From AV69 sp963742315 (GTDB taxonomy: Bacteria; Verrucomicrobiota; Verrucomicrobiia; Chthoniobacterales; UBA10450): a stretch of DNA of 64,000 bases. Each line of letters starts with the position of its first letter. The first letter of the stretch is position 1. The notes under the pieces are model-generated. The model ran no database searches. It saw nothing but the letters and a program-made list of their open reading frames with translations, and was not told the origin of the DNA. Position numbers and translations under genes: made by a program. This document shows, piece by piece, positions 37,588-46,804 of this stretch. The DNA lies in NCBI GenBank assembly GCA_963742315.1, contig CAVULE010000003.1:558001-622000 (forward strand). Reading direction: 5' to 3'.

Positions 37588-39447
37588 TCAAGAATTTCTC
37601 TCGTTTTCGCGCTTGCGAATTGTCTCAAGGAGAATTGGGTAACGAGGATCGTGGCGCACCGGATCAAGCATGGAGTCGTGCTCGACCCATCGGCCCCATT
37701 CCGGGCCGCTGACGAGGATACCGCGTTCCAGTAGTTCGAAGGCTTTATCAATATCGCCTAACATGGCGTATCCACATGCGGCATTGTAATGAGTCACCGG
37801 ATTGTCGGGCTCGATCGAAAGCGCCCGGGCAATCCACTCGCGGGCACGATCAAACTCGCCGATTTCGATCAGCGACCCAGAACCGAGCTCGGCTGCTTTG
37901 GCGTCGTCCGGATGTAGGGTGAGCTGGCGCTCCGCTAATTTGGCACCTTTACGTGCGGCCTCTTTGGCATCCTGCTTCCGCCCTAACGAGTTATAAAACT
38001 GGACCAAGATGCAGACAGATGCGTAGTCGTCTGGCTTAATTACGGCGGAGCGCTCGAATAACGCCGTTGCCTGTTCGATCTTACCCTGGAAGACGCAGGT
38101 GCGAGCGTAGAAGTAATGCGCTTCGAACGAATTCGGATCGAGACTGATGGCTTTCTCGAATTCAGTCTCCGCTTCTGCGTAGCGCTTCACCGCCGACAGG
38201 GCCGCGCCGCGCGAGGCGTGCGCTTCCGCCAGACCATTATCGAGCGCCAGCGCCTTTTCGCTCATCGCGAGTATTGCCTCGAATGAAATTGGTTCGGTCG
38301 TTCGCAAGTAAAGGAAAGTATCACAGTCTGCTATTCCGGCATAAGCGCGCGCATAAGATGGATCTAGCTCCGTCGCTTTAACGAACATCTCACGCGCTGC
38401 CTTATAACACGATTTGGAACCGCGATGGAAAAGCTCGCGACCTTTTAAGTAATAGGTGTAGGCCTCAATGTTATCAGTGGGCGTTTGTACGATGGACTTC
38501 TTCTCTTGAGGCAACAACTTCACTTTCAGCTGCTCGACAATAGCGTGGGTGATTTCGTCCTGGATCGCGAAGATGTCAGTAAGATCGCGATCGAATCGTT
38601 CCGCCCAAATGTGTGTCCCGTCGTTACTGCTAATGAGTTGTCCGGTCACGCGCACGCGCGCGCCGGCCTTTCGTACGCTGCCTTCCAGGATAAAGTCGGC
38701 GCCGAGTTCTTTGCCGACGTTCTGGACCTTTATCCCCTTTTCTTTGTAAGTGAACGAAGTGTGACGCGCGATGACGGAAAGCGCCGAAATCTTTGAGAGA
38801 TCCGTAATGATGTCCTCGGTAATGCCATCGCTGAAATACTCCTGCTCGGGATCGCCACTCATGTTGGTGAACGGCAGGACAGCAATTGATGGGCGGTCCT
38901 GTTTCATAGAAGCCACGTTCCCGAGGTCGGCATCCTCCAATATGACGCTATAAACGCGAACCGGCCTCTCGATGTTCTTCAACTTCTGCTCGCCCCGGTC
39001 TTCGAAAGCAAGATCGAGGCGGTTGCCGACATGATCGCGCACCTCTCGTGAAACAGTGATGCCGCCGGGATCGGCAACGCTCTCCAGCCGTGAGGCGACG
39101 TTGACGCCATCGCCGTAAATATCGTCGCCTTCAACAATGACATCCCCGACGTTGACACCGACGCGAAACTCGATGCGGCGGTTTTGTGGCACATCTGTGT
39201 TGCGCTCGCGAACACCGCGTTGCACCTCGGTCGCGCAGGCGAGCGCATTCACGACGCTGGGAAATTCCGCCAAAATACCGTCGCCGGTGAGCTTGACGAT
39301 GCGTCCCTGATGCTGGGCGATTTTTCCAGCGATTAATTCAGTCTGCACAGCCTTCAGGGCCGCAAGCGTACCGGCTTCGTCATTGCCCATGAGCCGGCTG
39401 TACCCGACGACATCGGCAGCTAGAATGGCAGTGAGACGGCGTTCCAT
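37588..39447 (-). CDS. Class III cyclase / TolB-like / TPR protein (first of tandem pair)
   Basis: 619 residues. Residues 1-170 are a class III nucleotidyl cyclase domain with the metal aspartates D12 (ILAADVVGYSRL) and D56 (VKLTGDG), K52 and the transition-state pair N116/R120 (GVNVASRLE), so it should be active. A cytosolic TolB/FlgO-like domain follows (SIAVLPFTNMSGDPEQEYFSDGITEDII, LGADFILEGSVRKAGARVRV). The last third consists of TPR repeats with AxA and Y/P anchors. No membrane helix. Similar proteins in soil bacteria are annotated as adenylate/guanylate cyclases; the cyclic nucleotide made and the signal sensed are unknown. Confidence 0.88.
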   Translation of the reverse strand: MERRLTAILAADVVGYSRLMGNDEAGTLAALKAVQTELIAGKIAQHQGRIVKLTGDGILAEFPSVVNALACATEVQRGVRERNTDVPQNRRIEFRVGVNVGDVIVEGDDIYGDGVNVASRLESVADPGGITVSREVRDHVGNRLDLAFEDRGEQKLKNIERPVRVYSVILEDADLGNVASMKQDRPSIAVLPFTNMSGDPEQEYFSDGITEDIITDLSKISALSVIARHTSFTYKEKGIKVQNVGKELGADFILEGSVRKAGARVRVTGQLISSNDGTHIWAERFDRDLTDIFAIQDEITHAIVEQLKVKLLPQEKKSIVQTPTDNIEAYTYYLKGRELFHRGSKSCYKAAREMFVKATELDPSYARAYAGIADCDTFLYLRTTEPISFEAILAMSEKALALDNGLAEAHASRGAALSAVKRYAEAETEFEKAISLDPNSFEAHYFYARTCVFQGKIEQATALFERSAVIKPDDYASVCILVQFYNSLGRKQDAKEAARKGAKLAERQLTLHPDDAKAAELGSGSLIEIGEFDRAREWIARALSIEPDNPVTHYNAACGYAMLGDIDKAFELLERGILVSGPEWGRWVEHDSMLDPVRHDPRYPILLETIRKRENERNS

Positions 39448-39455
39448 CGTTGCGG

Positions 39456-39537
39456 CGTTAAAGCGTTGAAAAGAATCGAGAAATGTTAACCCGCGAGAGG
39501 AACCGCTTCAACGGTTCAACTCTTCATCGCTTTAACC
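39456..39537. repeat. GTTAAAGCGTTGAA palindrome, copy 1
   Basis: CGTTAAAGCGTTGAA on the left and TTCAACGGTTCAAC...CGCTTTAAC on the right, between the tandem cyclase genes. A relative lies at 43870-43952. Confidence 0.6.
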
Positions 39538-41382
39538 TTTATCGATCCGTTCGAATAACTTCTGGTAACGTGGATGGTCGCGTAGCGGATCGAAATCGGA
39601 ATCATACTTGGCCCACTGGACCTTTTCATGGCCGAGTTTGGGAAGGCATTGCTCGAGCATGTCCAGGGCGGCGTCAACATCTCCCAGTAACGAGTAATTA
39701 CACGCAGCGTTATACTGCGCGACCAGATCATCTGGATCGATGGCCAGGGCACGGGCTGTCCATTCCCTGGCGCGATCTTTTTCCCCAAGCGCAAACCATG
39801 CCCCCGACCCAATCTGTGCCGGCCTGGAGTCCTCGGGGTGAAGAGTAAGTTCACGCTCGGCTAGTTCGACACCTTTTCGAGCTGCATTTTGAGCATCCTG
39901 CGGCCGACCTAACGACTTGTAGATTGCAACGAGAAGGCACGGGACTTGGTAATCGTCCGGTCGGATTTCCGCGCCGCGCTCAAAGAGCGCGGCAGCGCGC
40001 TTAAGATTACCCTCTGCGAAGGTCGAGCGCGCGTAGAAGTAGTGCGCTTCGTAGGAATCGGGATCAAGCGCCAGCGCTTTCTCAAACTCTTTCTTTGCTT
40101 CTTCATACCGTTGTCCGGCGGAAAGCGCCACGCCGCGCGAAGCATGTGCTTCAGCCAGCTTGGGATCGAGCGAGAGCGCCTTCTCGGTCGTGGCGAGAAC
40201 ATCGTCCATCACAACCTTCTCGTGATACGTCATGTAAAGGTAGGAATCGCAATCGGCCATCCCGGCATAGGCGCGGGCATACATCGGGTCCAACTCCACC
40301 GCCTTGGCGAACATTTGTCGCGCCAAGTGAAGATAACGTTTGGAGCGCCGATTCAGAAAATCCCTGCCCTTCAAATAATACGTGTAAGCTTCGACGTTAT
40401 CCGTCGGGGCCTGCGCGATAGACTTCCGCTCCTGAGGATGAAGCTTGACCTTTAGTTGCTCGACAATGGCGTGGGTGATTTCGTCCTGGATGACAAAAAT
40501 ATCGGTGAGCTCACGGTCAAACCGATCTGCCCAAACATGATTTCCATTCGTGCTGTCGATCAGCTGCCCGGTGACTCGCACCCGTGCTCCAGCTTTGCGC
40601 ACGCTTCCCTCCAAAACAAAAGCTACCCCAAGCTCCCGACCTACCTCTTGCACATTAACTGGCCTATTCTTGTAGGTGAATGCGGTATGCCGCGCCACCA
40701 CAGAAAGCCCGGAAACTTTCGATAGATCGGTAATGAGGTCTTCGGTAATCCCGTCGCTAAAATACTCTTGTTCGGAATCGCCACTCATATTGTTGAATGG
40801 CAACACTGCGATCGAGGGTCGATCTTCCGATCCTGCAGCACGGCCTTTGTTGTTGCGCACCACGACCTGCTCAATGGAAACATTGTAAACGCGAATCGGC
40901 CTTTCGATGTTCTTGAGCTTCTGCTCGCCCGTGTCCTCGAAAACCAAGTCAAGTCGGTTGCCAATTTGATCGCGCACGGAGTGTGAGATCGCGATTCCGC
41001 CGGGTCTCGCCACACCTTCCAAACGGGCGGCGACATTGACGCCATCCCCGTAGATGTCCTCCCCTTCCACAATCACGTCGCCGAGGTTGACGCCGATACG
41101 GAATTGGATGCGGCGGTCCTGGGGCAAATCGACGTTCCGCTTCCTGATCCCACGTTGCAGCTCCACCGCGCAAGCCACCGCATTCACCACACTCGGAAAT
41201 TCCGCGAGAATGCCATCACCTGTCAGTTTAACGACCCGTCCCTGGTGCTCAGCGATCTTCCCATCGATGAAACCAGTTCGCAGGTCTTGAAGTGCTGTGA
41301 GCGTGCCCGCCTCGTCCGCGCCCATCAGCCGGCTATATCCGACCACGTCGGCGGCGAGAATAGCTGTGAGGCGACGTTCCAT
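39532..41382 (-). CDS. Class III cyclase / TolB-like / TPR protein (second of tandem pair)
   Basis: 616 residues, the same three-part layout as its neighbour and alike over the whole length (identical MERRLTAILAADVVGYSRLM start). Catalytic residues are kept: D12, KLTGDGILAEFPSVVNA with the second Asp, and YGDGVNVAARLEGV with Asn and Arg. The TolB-like part (PSIAVLPFNNMSGDSEQEYF) and TPRs follow. The pair must come from a tandem duplication, and the divergence suggests it is not recent. The 3' end overlaps the palindrome between the two genes. Confidence 0.88.
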   Translation of the reverse strand: MERRLTAILAADVVGYSRLMGADEAGTLTALQDLRTGFIDGKIAEHQGRVVKLTGDGILAEFPSVVNAVACAVELQRGIRKRNVDLPQDRRIQFRIGVNLGDVIVEGEDIYGDGVNVAARLEGVARPGGIAISHSVRDQIGNRLDLVFEDTGEQKLKNIERPIRVYNVSIEQVVVRNNKGRAAGSEDRPSIAVLPFNNMSGDSEQEYFSDGITEDLITDLSKVSGLSVVARHTAFTYKNRPVNVQEVGRELGVAFVLEGSVRKAGARVRVTGQLIDSTNGNHVWADRFDRELTDIFVIQDEITHAIVEQLKVKLHPQERKSIAQAPTDNVEAYTYYLKGRDFLNRRSKRYLHLARQMFAKAVELDPMYARAYAGMADCDSYLYMTYHEKVVMDDVLATTEKALSLDPKLAEAHASRGVALSAGQRYEEAKKEFEKALALDPDSYEAHYFYARSTFAEGNLKRAAALFERGAEIRPDDYQVPCLLVAIYKSLGRPQDAQNAARKGVELAERELTLHPEDSRPAQIGSGAWFALGEKDRAREWTARALAIDPDDLVAQYNAACNYSLLGDVDAALDMLEQCLPKLGHEKVQWAKYDSDFDPLRDHPRYQKLFERIDKG

Positions 41383-41397
41383 TTCGTCAACAAACAG

Positions 41398-41480
41398 TCA
41401 TTCCGAGCGACAGTCGAGGAATCCCGTTATGCAATCTTTAAGCTGACGCGGCGGGATCCCTCGACTTCGCTCGGGATGAC
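41398..41480. repeat. Dispersed palindromic repeat, copy 4
   Basis: TCATTCCGAGCGACAGTCGAG on the left, CTCGACTTCGCTCGGGATGA on the right, with GCGGCGGGATCCC shared with copy 2. It separates fabH from the second cyclase gene and may act as transcript end for fabH. Confidence 0.8.
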
Positions 41481-41492
41481 GGCGTTCGCCGC

Positions 41493-42515
41493 TCACCACT
41501 CCACAATCGTGCTGGCCCAAGTCAATCCGCCACCGAAGACCACCATCAACACATAATCGCCGGATTTTATCCGGCCAGAACGGTTCGCTTCATCGAGCGC
41601 GATCGCCACTGCCGCCGCTGACGTATTCCCATAGCGATCGACGTTGACGAAAACTTTTTCGCGCGGAATCCCAAGTCGTTCGCCAATCGACTCGATGATG
41701 CGCAAGTTCGCCTGATGCGGAATGACGCAGGCGATGTCATCTACGGTGAGACCGGCTTGATCAATCGCTTTTCTCGCTGCCGCCAGCATTGCGGTCACGG
41801 CTTGTTTGTAGACTTCCTTTCCTGACATGTGGATCGTTTGCAGATTCAGATGCGCGTTCTGGGCCGTGATCGGCGTCTTTGATCCCCCACCCGGCATGAA
41901 CAAGATGTCGGTATACTCACCGTCGCTTCCCATGTTGGTGCTAATGACGCCGTGCGCGCTACCGCGATGACCCAGCACCGCGGCGCCAGCCCCATCCCCG
42001 AAAAGCACACAAGTATTTCGATCGGTCCAGTTGGTAATCGACGTCAGCTTGTCCGCGCCGATCACCAGCGCTGTGTCATAGGTCCCCGAAGTAATGAATT
42101 GCTGCGCGATCTCAACCGCGAACAGAAATCCAGCGCAGGCGGCCGAAACATCGAGGCAGGCGGCATTTTTGGCGCCGATTTTTTTCTGAACAAAACAGGC
42201 GGTCGCGGGAAAAATCATGTCGGGCGTGGCGGTGGCGACGAGAAGCAGATCGATTTCTTCGGGCGAAATTTCCGCCTGCTCGATTGCTTTGAGCGCGGCC
42301 TTCGCCGCCATATCGCTGGTCGTTTCGTCCTTGGCCGCGACGCGCCGTTCCTTGATTCCGGTGCGCGTCGTGATCCACTCGTCGCTGGTATCGACCATGC
42401 GAGAGAGATCTGCGTTGGTAAGAATTTTCTCCGGCGTATAACTGCCGGTGCCGATAATTGAGACCGTCCGTTGATTCCTAGCGGATCGCGGCCTCGAGCG
42501 GGGCTGTTGCTTCAT
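41493..42515 (-). CDS. fabH: 3-oxoacyl-[ACP] synthase III
   Basis: 340 residues. It condenses acetyl-CoA with malonyl-ACP to start fatty acid synthesis. The catalytic triad is present: C127 in LDVSAACAGFLFA, His in IPHQANLRI and Asn in RYGNTSAA. The N-terminal 15 residues are a basic extension. The start codon lies inside plsX (38-base overlap), so coupling is likely; a shorter start after the overlap is not evident because the conserved core (VSIIGTGSYTPE) begins immediately. Confidence 0.95.
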   Translation of the reverse strand: MKQQPRSRPRSARNQRTVSIIGTGSYTPEKILTNADLSRMVDTSDEWITTRTGIKERRVAAKDETTSDMAAKAALKAIEQAEISPEEIDLLLVATATPDMIFPATACFVQKKIGAKNAACLDVSAACAGFLFAVEIAQQFITSGTYDTALVIGADKLTSITNWTDRNTCVLFGDGAGAAVLGHRGSAHGVISTNMGSDGEYTDILFMPGGGSKTPITAQNAHLNLQTIHMSGKEVYKQAVTAMLAAARKAIDQAGLTVDDIACVIPHQANLRIIESIGERLGIPREKVFVNVDRYGNTSAAAVAIALDEANRSGRIKSGDYVLMVVFGGGLTWASTIVEW

Positions 42516-43509
42516 GATAACGCTGAACCTCCTCGATGATATGCGGGTTCACCTGCTGTTCAATCGACTCCGCTGCGACGCGCAGCGCGTTTTTGACGGC
42601 CAGTGGCGTGCTCGAGCCGTGCGCGATGATGCAGATGCCATTTACGCCGAGGAGCGGGCTGCCACCGTATTCTTCGTAGTTGGTTTTATCTTTAATAGTG
42701 CGAAACGATTCTCGCGCCAAAAACGCGCCCACCTTTCGCATCGGCGTTCGAGATAGCTCGTGCTTTAGCCACTGAAAAATTGCCACCGAGATCGATTCGC
42801 AGGTTTTTAAAATCACGTTCCCGACAAATCCGTCGCACACCACCACCTCCACCGGATCCTCGAAGAGATGCCGTCCCTCGATGTTGCCTACAAAATTCAA
42901 TGAGCTCTTCTTGAGCATTTTGAAGACTTCTTTGGTCATCTCATTGCCTTTCACATCCTCCTCGCCGAGCGAGATCAGGCCGACTGTCGGGTTCTTGTAG
43001 CCGAGCACGTGACTGGAGTAAACCGAGCCCATGAACGCATATTGGACAAGATGTTCAGGCCGCGCATCGATGTTCGCGCCCGCGTCCATTAAAACAAAGA
43101 CATTCGTTTCGGTGGGCAGGACCGCGGCGATACCGGGGCGATAGATTCCGGGCAAAGTGCGCAGTTTAATCATGCTCGCTGCCACGGCCGCGCCGGTGTG
43201 GCCAGCGCTGACGATGGCGCTGGCTTGGCCGTGCTTGACCAGATCGACCGCACGACTGACGGACGAATCTTTTTTCCGGCGCACGGCGGACCAGGCTCGG
43301 TCGCTCATGTCGACCACTTGAGTCGAATGCACGATCTCGATCCGACTGTCGTTGCAGCCGAGCTTTCTCAGCTCCGCTTCGATTTGAGCGGTATCGCCAA
43401 CAAGAAAGAGTTTGCTGATGTGGGGATACTCACGCAACGCGAGCGCGGCGCCAGCAACAAGGTTGGGTGGGCCAAAATCGCCGCCCATCGCATCCAGTGC
43501 GATTTTCAT
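42478..43509 (-). CDS. plsX: Phosphate acyltransferase PlsX
   Basis: 343 residues. It makes acyl-phosphate from acyl-ACP for PlsY-dependent phospholipid synthesis. Motifs: MKIALDAMGGDFGPPNLVAGA, ASAIVSAGHTGAAVAAS, LMDAGANIDARPEHLVQYAFMGS, VGLISLGEEDVKGN, and VVCDGFVGNVILKT near the end. It belongs to the conserved yceD-rpmF-plsX-fabH order linking ribosome and lipid synthesis. Confidence 0.96.
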   Translation of the reverse strand: MKIALDAMGGDFGPPNLVAGAALALREYPHISKLFLVGDTAQIEAELRKLGCNDSRIEIVHSTQVVDMSDRAWSAVRRKKDSSVSRAVDLVKHGQASAIVSAGHTGAAVAASMIKLRTLPGIYRPGIAAVLPTETNVFVLMDAGANIDARPEHLVQYAFMGSVYSSHVLGYKNPTVGLISLGEEDVKGNEMTKEVFKMLKKSSLNFVGNIEGRHLFEDPVEVVVCDGFVGNVILKTCESISVAIFQWLKHELSRTPMRKVGAFLARESFRTIKDKTNYEEYGGSPLLGVNGICIIAHGSSTPLAVKNALRVAAESIEQQVNPHIIEEVQRYHEATAPLEAAIR

Positions 43510-43632
43510 GCGAGGTAGCAGTTTGCGTTTATCGCGCGGCTAATGCAAAACGAAAATCGAGCGAGGGAGAATCGAGAGTCGTGAATCGATGTAACGGTTT
43601 AACGATTCAGGATGTGACAAAACGCGCAGCGT

Positions 43633-43812
43633 TCACGCCCCCACGCTCAAAACCTGTCGCCCTTTATAATAACCGCAGGAAGGGCAAACGGTGTGCGAGG
43701 GCACGGTGCTGCCACATTGCGCGCACTTGCTCAGCTGTGGGGCATGCCACCGATTGGCCGCTTTGCGCGTGCGCAACCGCATCTTCGAGGTTTTACGTTT
43801 GGGGACGCCCAT
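43633..43812 (-). CDS. rpmF: 50S ribosomal protein L32
   Basis: 59 residues: MGVPKRKTSKMRLRTRKAAN, then WHAPQLSKCAQCG and HTVCPSCGYYKGRQV. It is the zinc-ribbon form, with C30, C33, C43 and C46. It stands between yceD and plsX in the usual order, about 125 bp before plsX. Confidence 0.97.
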   Translation of the reverse strand: MGVPKRKTSKMRLRTRKAANRWHAPQLSKCAQCGSTVPSHTVCPSCGYYKGRQVLSVGA

Positions 43813-43869
43813 AATTAGCGAGCGGAAACGAAAGCATGGTTTGGTGGAAAGGCAACGTTGGAACGCTAA

Positions 43870-43952
43870 AACGTTGAAGAGTTAAAGCGTTGAAGGGTTG
43901 CAGCGCGAGGATTTAACGGATCGACCGCTTCATCGCTTCAACCCTTCAACCT
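43870..43952. repeat. GTTAAAGCGTTGAA palindrome, copy 2
   Basis: GTTAAAGCGTTGAAGGGTTG on the left and CATCGCTTCAACCCTTCAAC on the right form a strong hairpin between yceD and rpmF. It shares GTTAAAGCGTTGAA and CATCGCTT with the copy at 39456. Confidence 0.65.
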
Positions 43953-44395
43953 TTCTCGATCTTCAGCTTATCCAGCGCGCTCCAATCCGCTTTCGCTATG
44001 CCGGCGTCGCCGGTAATCTCAAGCTTGGCCCCTTTGCAAACGTGCCCTCCATCGCGATCGCAATGCGGATAGGGTGGCAAATTTAACAAAATATCTTCGC
44101 GCAGGAAGGGCGTGATATCGATGTTCTCCGGCCCGTGCAATTCGGTGTGGAGCGCAAACGCCGGAACCTTGATTTCGTGCTCGAACTTATCGAGGCAGGC
44201 CACGCAGCTCAGCTCAACCGTTTGCGCGATCATCCCATTGGCCCAGAGCGCACCATCGGAAATTCCAAGGTCGAGGCTGTAACGCATCGGCCCAACGCAG
44301 CCAATTTCCGGCGTCGCGATGTCCCCGAGCGGACAATCTTCTTCGCCGTCCAGATGCAGGCCTCCCGGCGGGATTTGATTCAAATGAATTTTCAC
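43946..44395 (-). CDS. yceD: YceD/DUF177 family protein
   Basis: 149 residues. The family motif with two cysteines is CVACLDKFEHEIKVP, followed by an acidic segment and a C-terminal DWSALDKLKI. A further Cys pair (CPLGD, GCVGP) and CDRDGGH are present. DUF177 proteins precede rpmF in most bacteria and are linked to 23S rRNA accumulation. The conserved position supports the call. Confidence 0.85.
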   Translation of the reverse strand: MKIHLNQIPPGGLHLDGEEDCPLGDIATPEIGCVGPMRYSLDLGISDGALWANGMIAQTVELSCVACLDKFEHEIKVPAFALHTELHGPENIDITPFLREDILLNLPPYPHCDRDGGHVCKGAKLEITGDAGIAKADWSALDKLKIEKG

Positions 44396-44414
44396 GCGGC
44401 AAGTTTTTCGAAGT

Positions 44415-44918
44415 TCAGATCACGGCTGCAACGTTTCCCAATTCAGGATTAAATTTTTTTGCGAGTGCCTCAGCCACCAGTGATGGCACAAACGCGGAAA
44501 CATCGCCCCCGAGCCTGGCGATTTCTTTCACAATTCTCGAGCTGAGATAAGTGTATTCTTCCTTCGGCATGAGGAAGATAGTTTCAATTTCAGGGTCGAG
44601 CTTTCGGTTCATCAGGGCCATTTGAAATTCAAACTCGAAATCGGAAATCGCTCGCAACCCGCGCACGACGGCGTGCGCGCCCTCCGAGGCGGCGAATTCC
44701 ACCAGCAGTCCGTCCATGGGCGCGACTCGCACGGCATCGATCGTAATCGCTTGCCGCAGCATGGCGAGCCGCTCGTCCGGCGTGAAGAGGGGTTGCTTTT
44801 GATCGTTAATCGCTACCGCCACGATGACTTCGTCGAAAAGCGTGCGGGCCCTCTCGATGACATCAAGATGGCCGTTCGTCACGGGATCGAAGCTGCCGGG
44901 ATAAATCGCGCGTCGCAC
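44415..44918 (-). CDS. coaD: Phosphopantetheine adenylyltransferase
   Basis: 167 residues from the GTG at 44918, which yields MRRAIYPGSFDPVTNGHLDVIERA, exactly the family N-terminus; the frame further upstream to 45059 has no family similarity. The nucleotidyltransferase TxGH motif is in PVTNGH, and EYTYLSSRIVKEIARLGGDV is the conserved C-terminal segment. It transfers AMP to phosphopantetheine in coenzyme A synthesis. yceD begins 19 bp downstream. Confidence 0.95.
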   Translation of the reverse strand: MRRAIYPGSFDPVTNGHLDVIERARTLFDEVIVAVAINDQKQPLFTPDERLAMLRQAITIDAVRVAPMDGLLVEFAASEGAHAVVRGLRAISDFEFEFQMALMNRKLDPEIETIFLMPKEEYTYLSSRIVKEIARLGGDVSAFVPSLVAEALAKKFNPELGNVAAVI

Positions 44919-44984
44919 CGGCAGAAAATCGTGCAGGAAAGCGCAGTTGCAACGCTGATTGAAGCCCCGACTCAGGCGATTGGG

Positions 44985-45077
44985 TGGCGCACGCGTCTCG
45001 CGTGCTGGTTTCGGCGTCTCGCCGAAACAATCTTTAGGAAAGTCCGCGATCGCCAGCACGCGAGCCGCGTGCGCTAC
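44985..45077. repeat. Inverted repeat upstream of coaD
   Basis: GGCGCACGCGTCTCGCGTGC on the left and GCACGCGAGCCGCGTGCGC on the right pair with few mismatches, and TTTCGGCGTCTCGCCGAAA is a smaller hairpin between them. It lies between divergent coaD and the universal stress protein gene. Confidence 0.65.
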
Positions 45078-45203
45078 TCAGAACAGGACGCAACATCACC
45101 TTTGGTCGGCAATGCCGTCTCGCATTCGAGCTTCGTCATTCGTCATTTTTTACGCATCCAAGTTGCCGAATAAGAGCGAAGCGGGGAAAGTATTCACATC
45201 CAG

Positions 45204-46007
45204 ATGATTGACCCTTCGCCTTATCGCAGCGTCGCCGTAGCCAGCACTTTCTCGCCTCGCTTTGAGCAGGTATTGGCGGAGGCGAAACGGATCCGGGACC
45301 GATTCGACTCCGAGCTTTGCCTGGTTTACGTGGGTGAAAAAAGCGAGGAGACGAGTGCGAAGTTTGCCGCCGCGCTGGAACGGATCTCATTGCCGAAGAA
45401 TTCCCCTATCCATTACGAGCAGGGCGATCCGGCGACTGCAATCTTGCGAGCGATCGAGCGTCACGATATCGACCTGATCGTGGCGGGTGCGCTCGAGAAA
45501 GAGGTAGTCCTTCATCCTTTCCTGGGAAACGTCGCTCGCCGGCTTTTGCGGGAAGGCCGTAGCTCGGTCATTCTTTTTACCCATCCGGCGCGTGAACCAG
45601 AGCCCTTGCGCAAGATCGTCTTCCTGGTGGAATATTCCGAGCACGGTTCCAACAGCCTGCGCCGTGCGCTGCACCTGGCAGCGCGCGAAAATTCGGAACG
45701 CGTTTATGTGGTGCGGCTTATCACCACCTTCGATGAAGCGCGCGCGAAAAAAGAAGGCACCCCGGCGGAAGCGGATGAGGATGCGAAACTGGAGCATTTC
45801 GTTCTTGATCTCGGCCATACCGATGTGCCGATCGAAGTGCGCTGCATTCGCGGCAACACCGGGTTTGCCGCGGCCGATTTTGTGAAATCGGTGGAGGCGG
45901 ATTTGCTGGTGGTGCCGCTCGATCCCGCGAAAAACGCTGGCCAATTGCCGCCTAATCTGGAATGGCTCATGGACGTTATTCCTTGCAATCTTTGGGTGAG
46001 CCGCTGA
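45204..46007 (+). CDS. Tandem UspA universal stress protein
   Basis: 267 residues with two UspA-like units. The first (RSVAVASTFSPRFEQVLAEAKRI ... HDIDLIVAGALEKEVVLHPFLGNVARRLLREGRSSVILFTHP) has a recognisable G-x2-G-x9-G-S-like phosphate region in degenerate form. The second (KIVFLVEYSEHGSNSLRRAL ... SVEADLLVVPLDP) is more diverged and lacks a clear ATP loop. The role is probably stress adaptation; no partner is visible. Confidence 0.8.
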   Translation: MIDPSPYRSVAVASTFSPRFEQVLAEAKRIRDRFDSELCLVYVGEKSEETSAKFAAALERISLPKNSPIHYEQGDPATAILRAIERHDIDLIVAGALEKEVVLHPFLGNVARRLLREGRSSVILFTHPAREPEPLRKIVFLVEYSEHGSNSLRRALHLAARENSERVYVVRLITTFDEARAKKEGTPAEADEDAKLEHFVLDLGHTDVPIEVRCIRGNTGFAAADFVKSVEADLLVVPLDPAKNAGQLPPNLEWLMDVIPCNLWVSR

Positions 46008-46030
46008 GGTGGGGGAGCGCACGCAACGCC

Positions 46031-46075
46031 TGTCCGGCTCGGACCTTGCGTTCAACCACCAGTCTGGCTCGGACC
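46031..46075. repeat. Two reverse copies of the GTCCGAGCCGGAC repeat
   Basis: TGTCCGGCTCGGACC and AGTCTGGCTCGGACC, 30 bp apart, both in reverse orientation relative to the 5S copy. They fill the space before the YwaF-like gene and the second touches its start codon. Confidence 0.65.
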
Positions 46076-46076
46076 G

Positions 46077-46793
46077 ATGAATTCCACTCCACCATTCCAT
46101 CCTTACGGCACTGCGCACCTTATCGTGATTTTTCTCACGATTGCCTTACCGTTTGCCTTCGCAACGCTCGCCCGTTGGACCAAATCCTCCTTGGTAGAGC
46201 GCATCATCGTTGGCGCGTTCTCTCTGACGCTGGTGCTAAATTATCTTGTCTACCTGCGCTTGGTGCGGCAATCCGGCGCCGTCAACTGGGAGCAACTGCT
46301 ACCACTCGAACTTTGCGATTGGGCGATGGTCGTAATCATCATCGCCATGTGGACACGCCGGCCGGGCTGGTTCGAGGTCGCCTATTTTTGGGGAATCGGC
46401 GGGACGGTCCAGGCAGTCCTGACCCCGAATCTGCCCTACGGTTTCCCAGATTTCCGATTCTTTAGTTTTTTCGTTTCTCACTGCGTGATCATCATGGGCG
46501 TTATTTTCTTAATGTTGGTGCATCATCTACGGCCCCGCCCCTTTTCCATCATCCGCGTCTTCGCCTGGACGGAGCTCTATTTCATTATCACGCTGGCGGC
46601 GGACAAGATCACCGGGGTCAATTACGGCTTTCTGCTTCACAAACCGGAGGCGAAAACGTTGCTCAACATTCTCTCGGACAACCACTCGCTTTATCTTTTC
46701 GAAATGCACGTGCTCGCGCTCGCATTTTTTGTGGTCCTGTATTTGCCATTCGCCATTTACGATTCGGCGCGAAGAAAGATTAAATATGCGTGA
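46077..46793 (+). CDS. YwaF/TIGR02206 family membrane protein
   Basis: 238 residues with six to seven membrane helices. Family features are the N-terminal FHPYGTAHLIVI, the conserved LPLELCDWAMVVIIIAMWT, YFWGIGGTVQAVLTPNLPYGFPDF and GVNYGFLLHKPEAKTLLNIL. The biochemical function of the family is unknown. It is in line with the upstream UspA gene. Confidence 0.85.
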   Translation: MNSTPPFHPYGTAHLIVIFLTIALPFAFATLARWTKSSLVERIIVGAFSLTLVLNYLVYLRLVRQSGAVNWEQLLPLELCDWAMVVIIIAMWTRRPGWFEVAYFWGIGGTVQAVLTPNLPYGFPDFRFFSFFVSHCVIIMGVIFLMLVHHLRPRPFSIIRVFAWTELYFIITLAADKITGVNYGFLLHKPEAKTLLNILSDNHSLYLFEMHVLALAFFVVLYLPFAIYDSARRKIKYA

Positions 46794-46804
46794 TAATACG
46801 CTGG

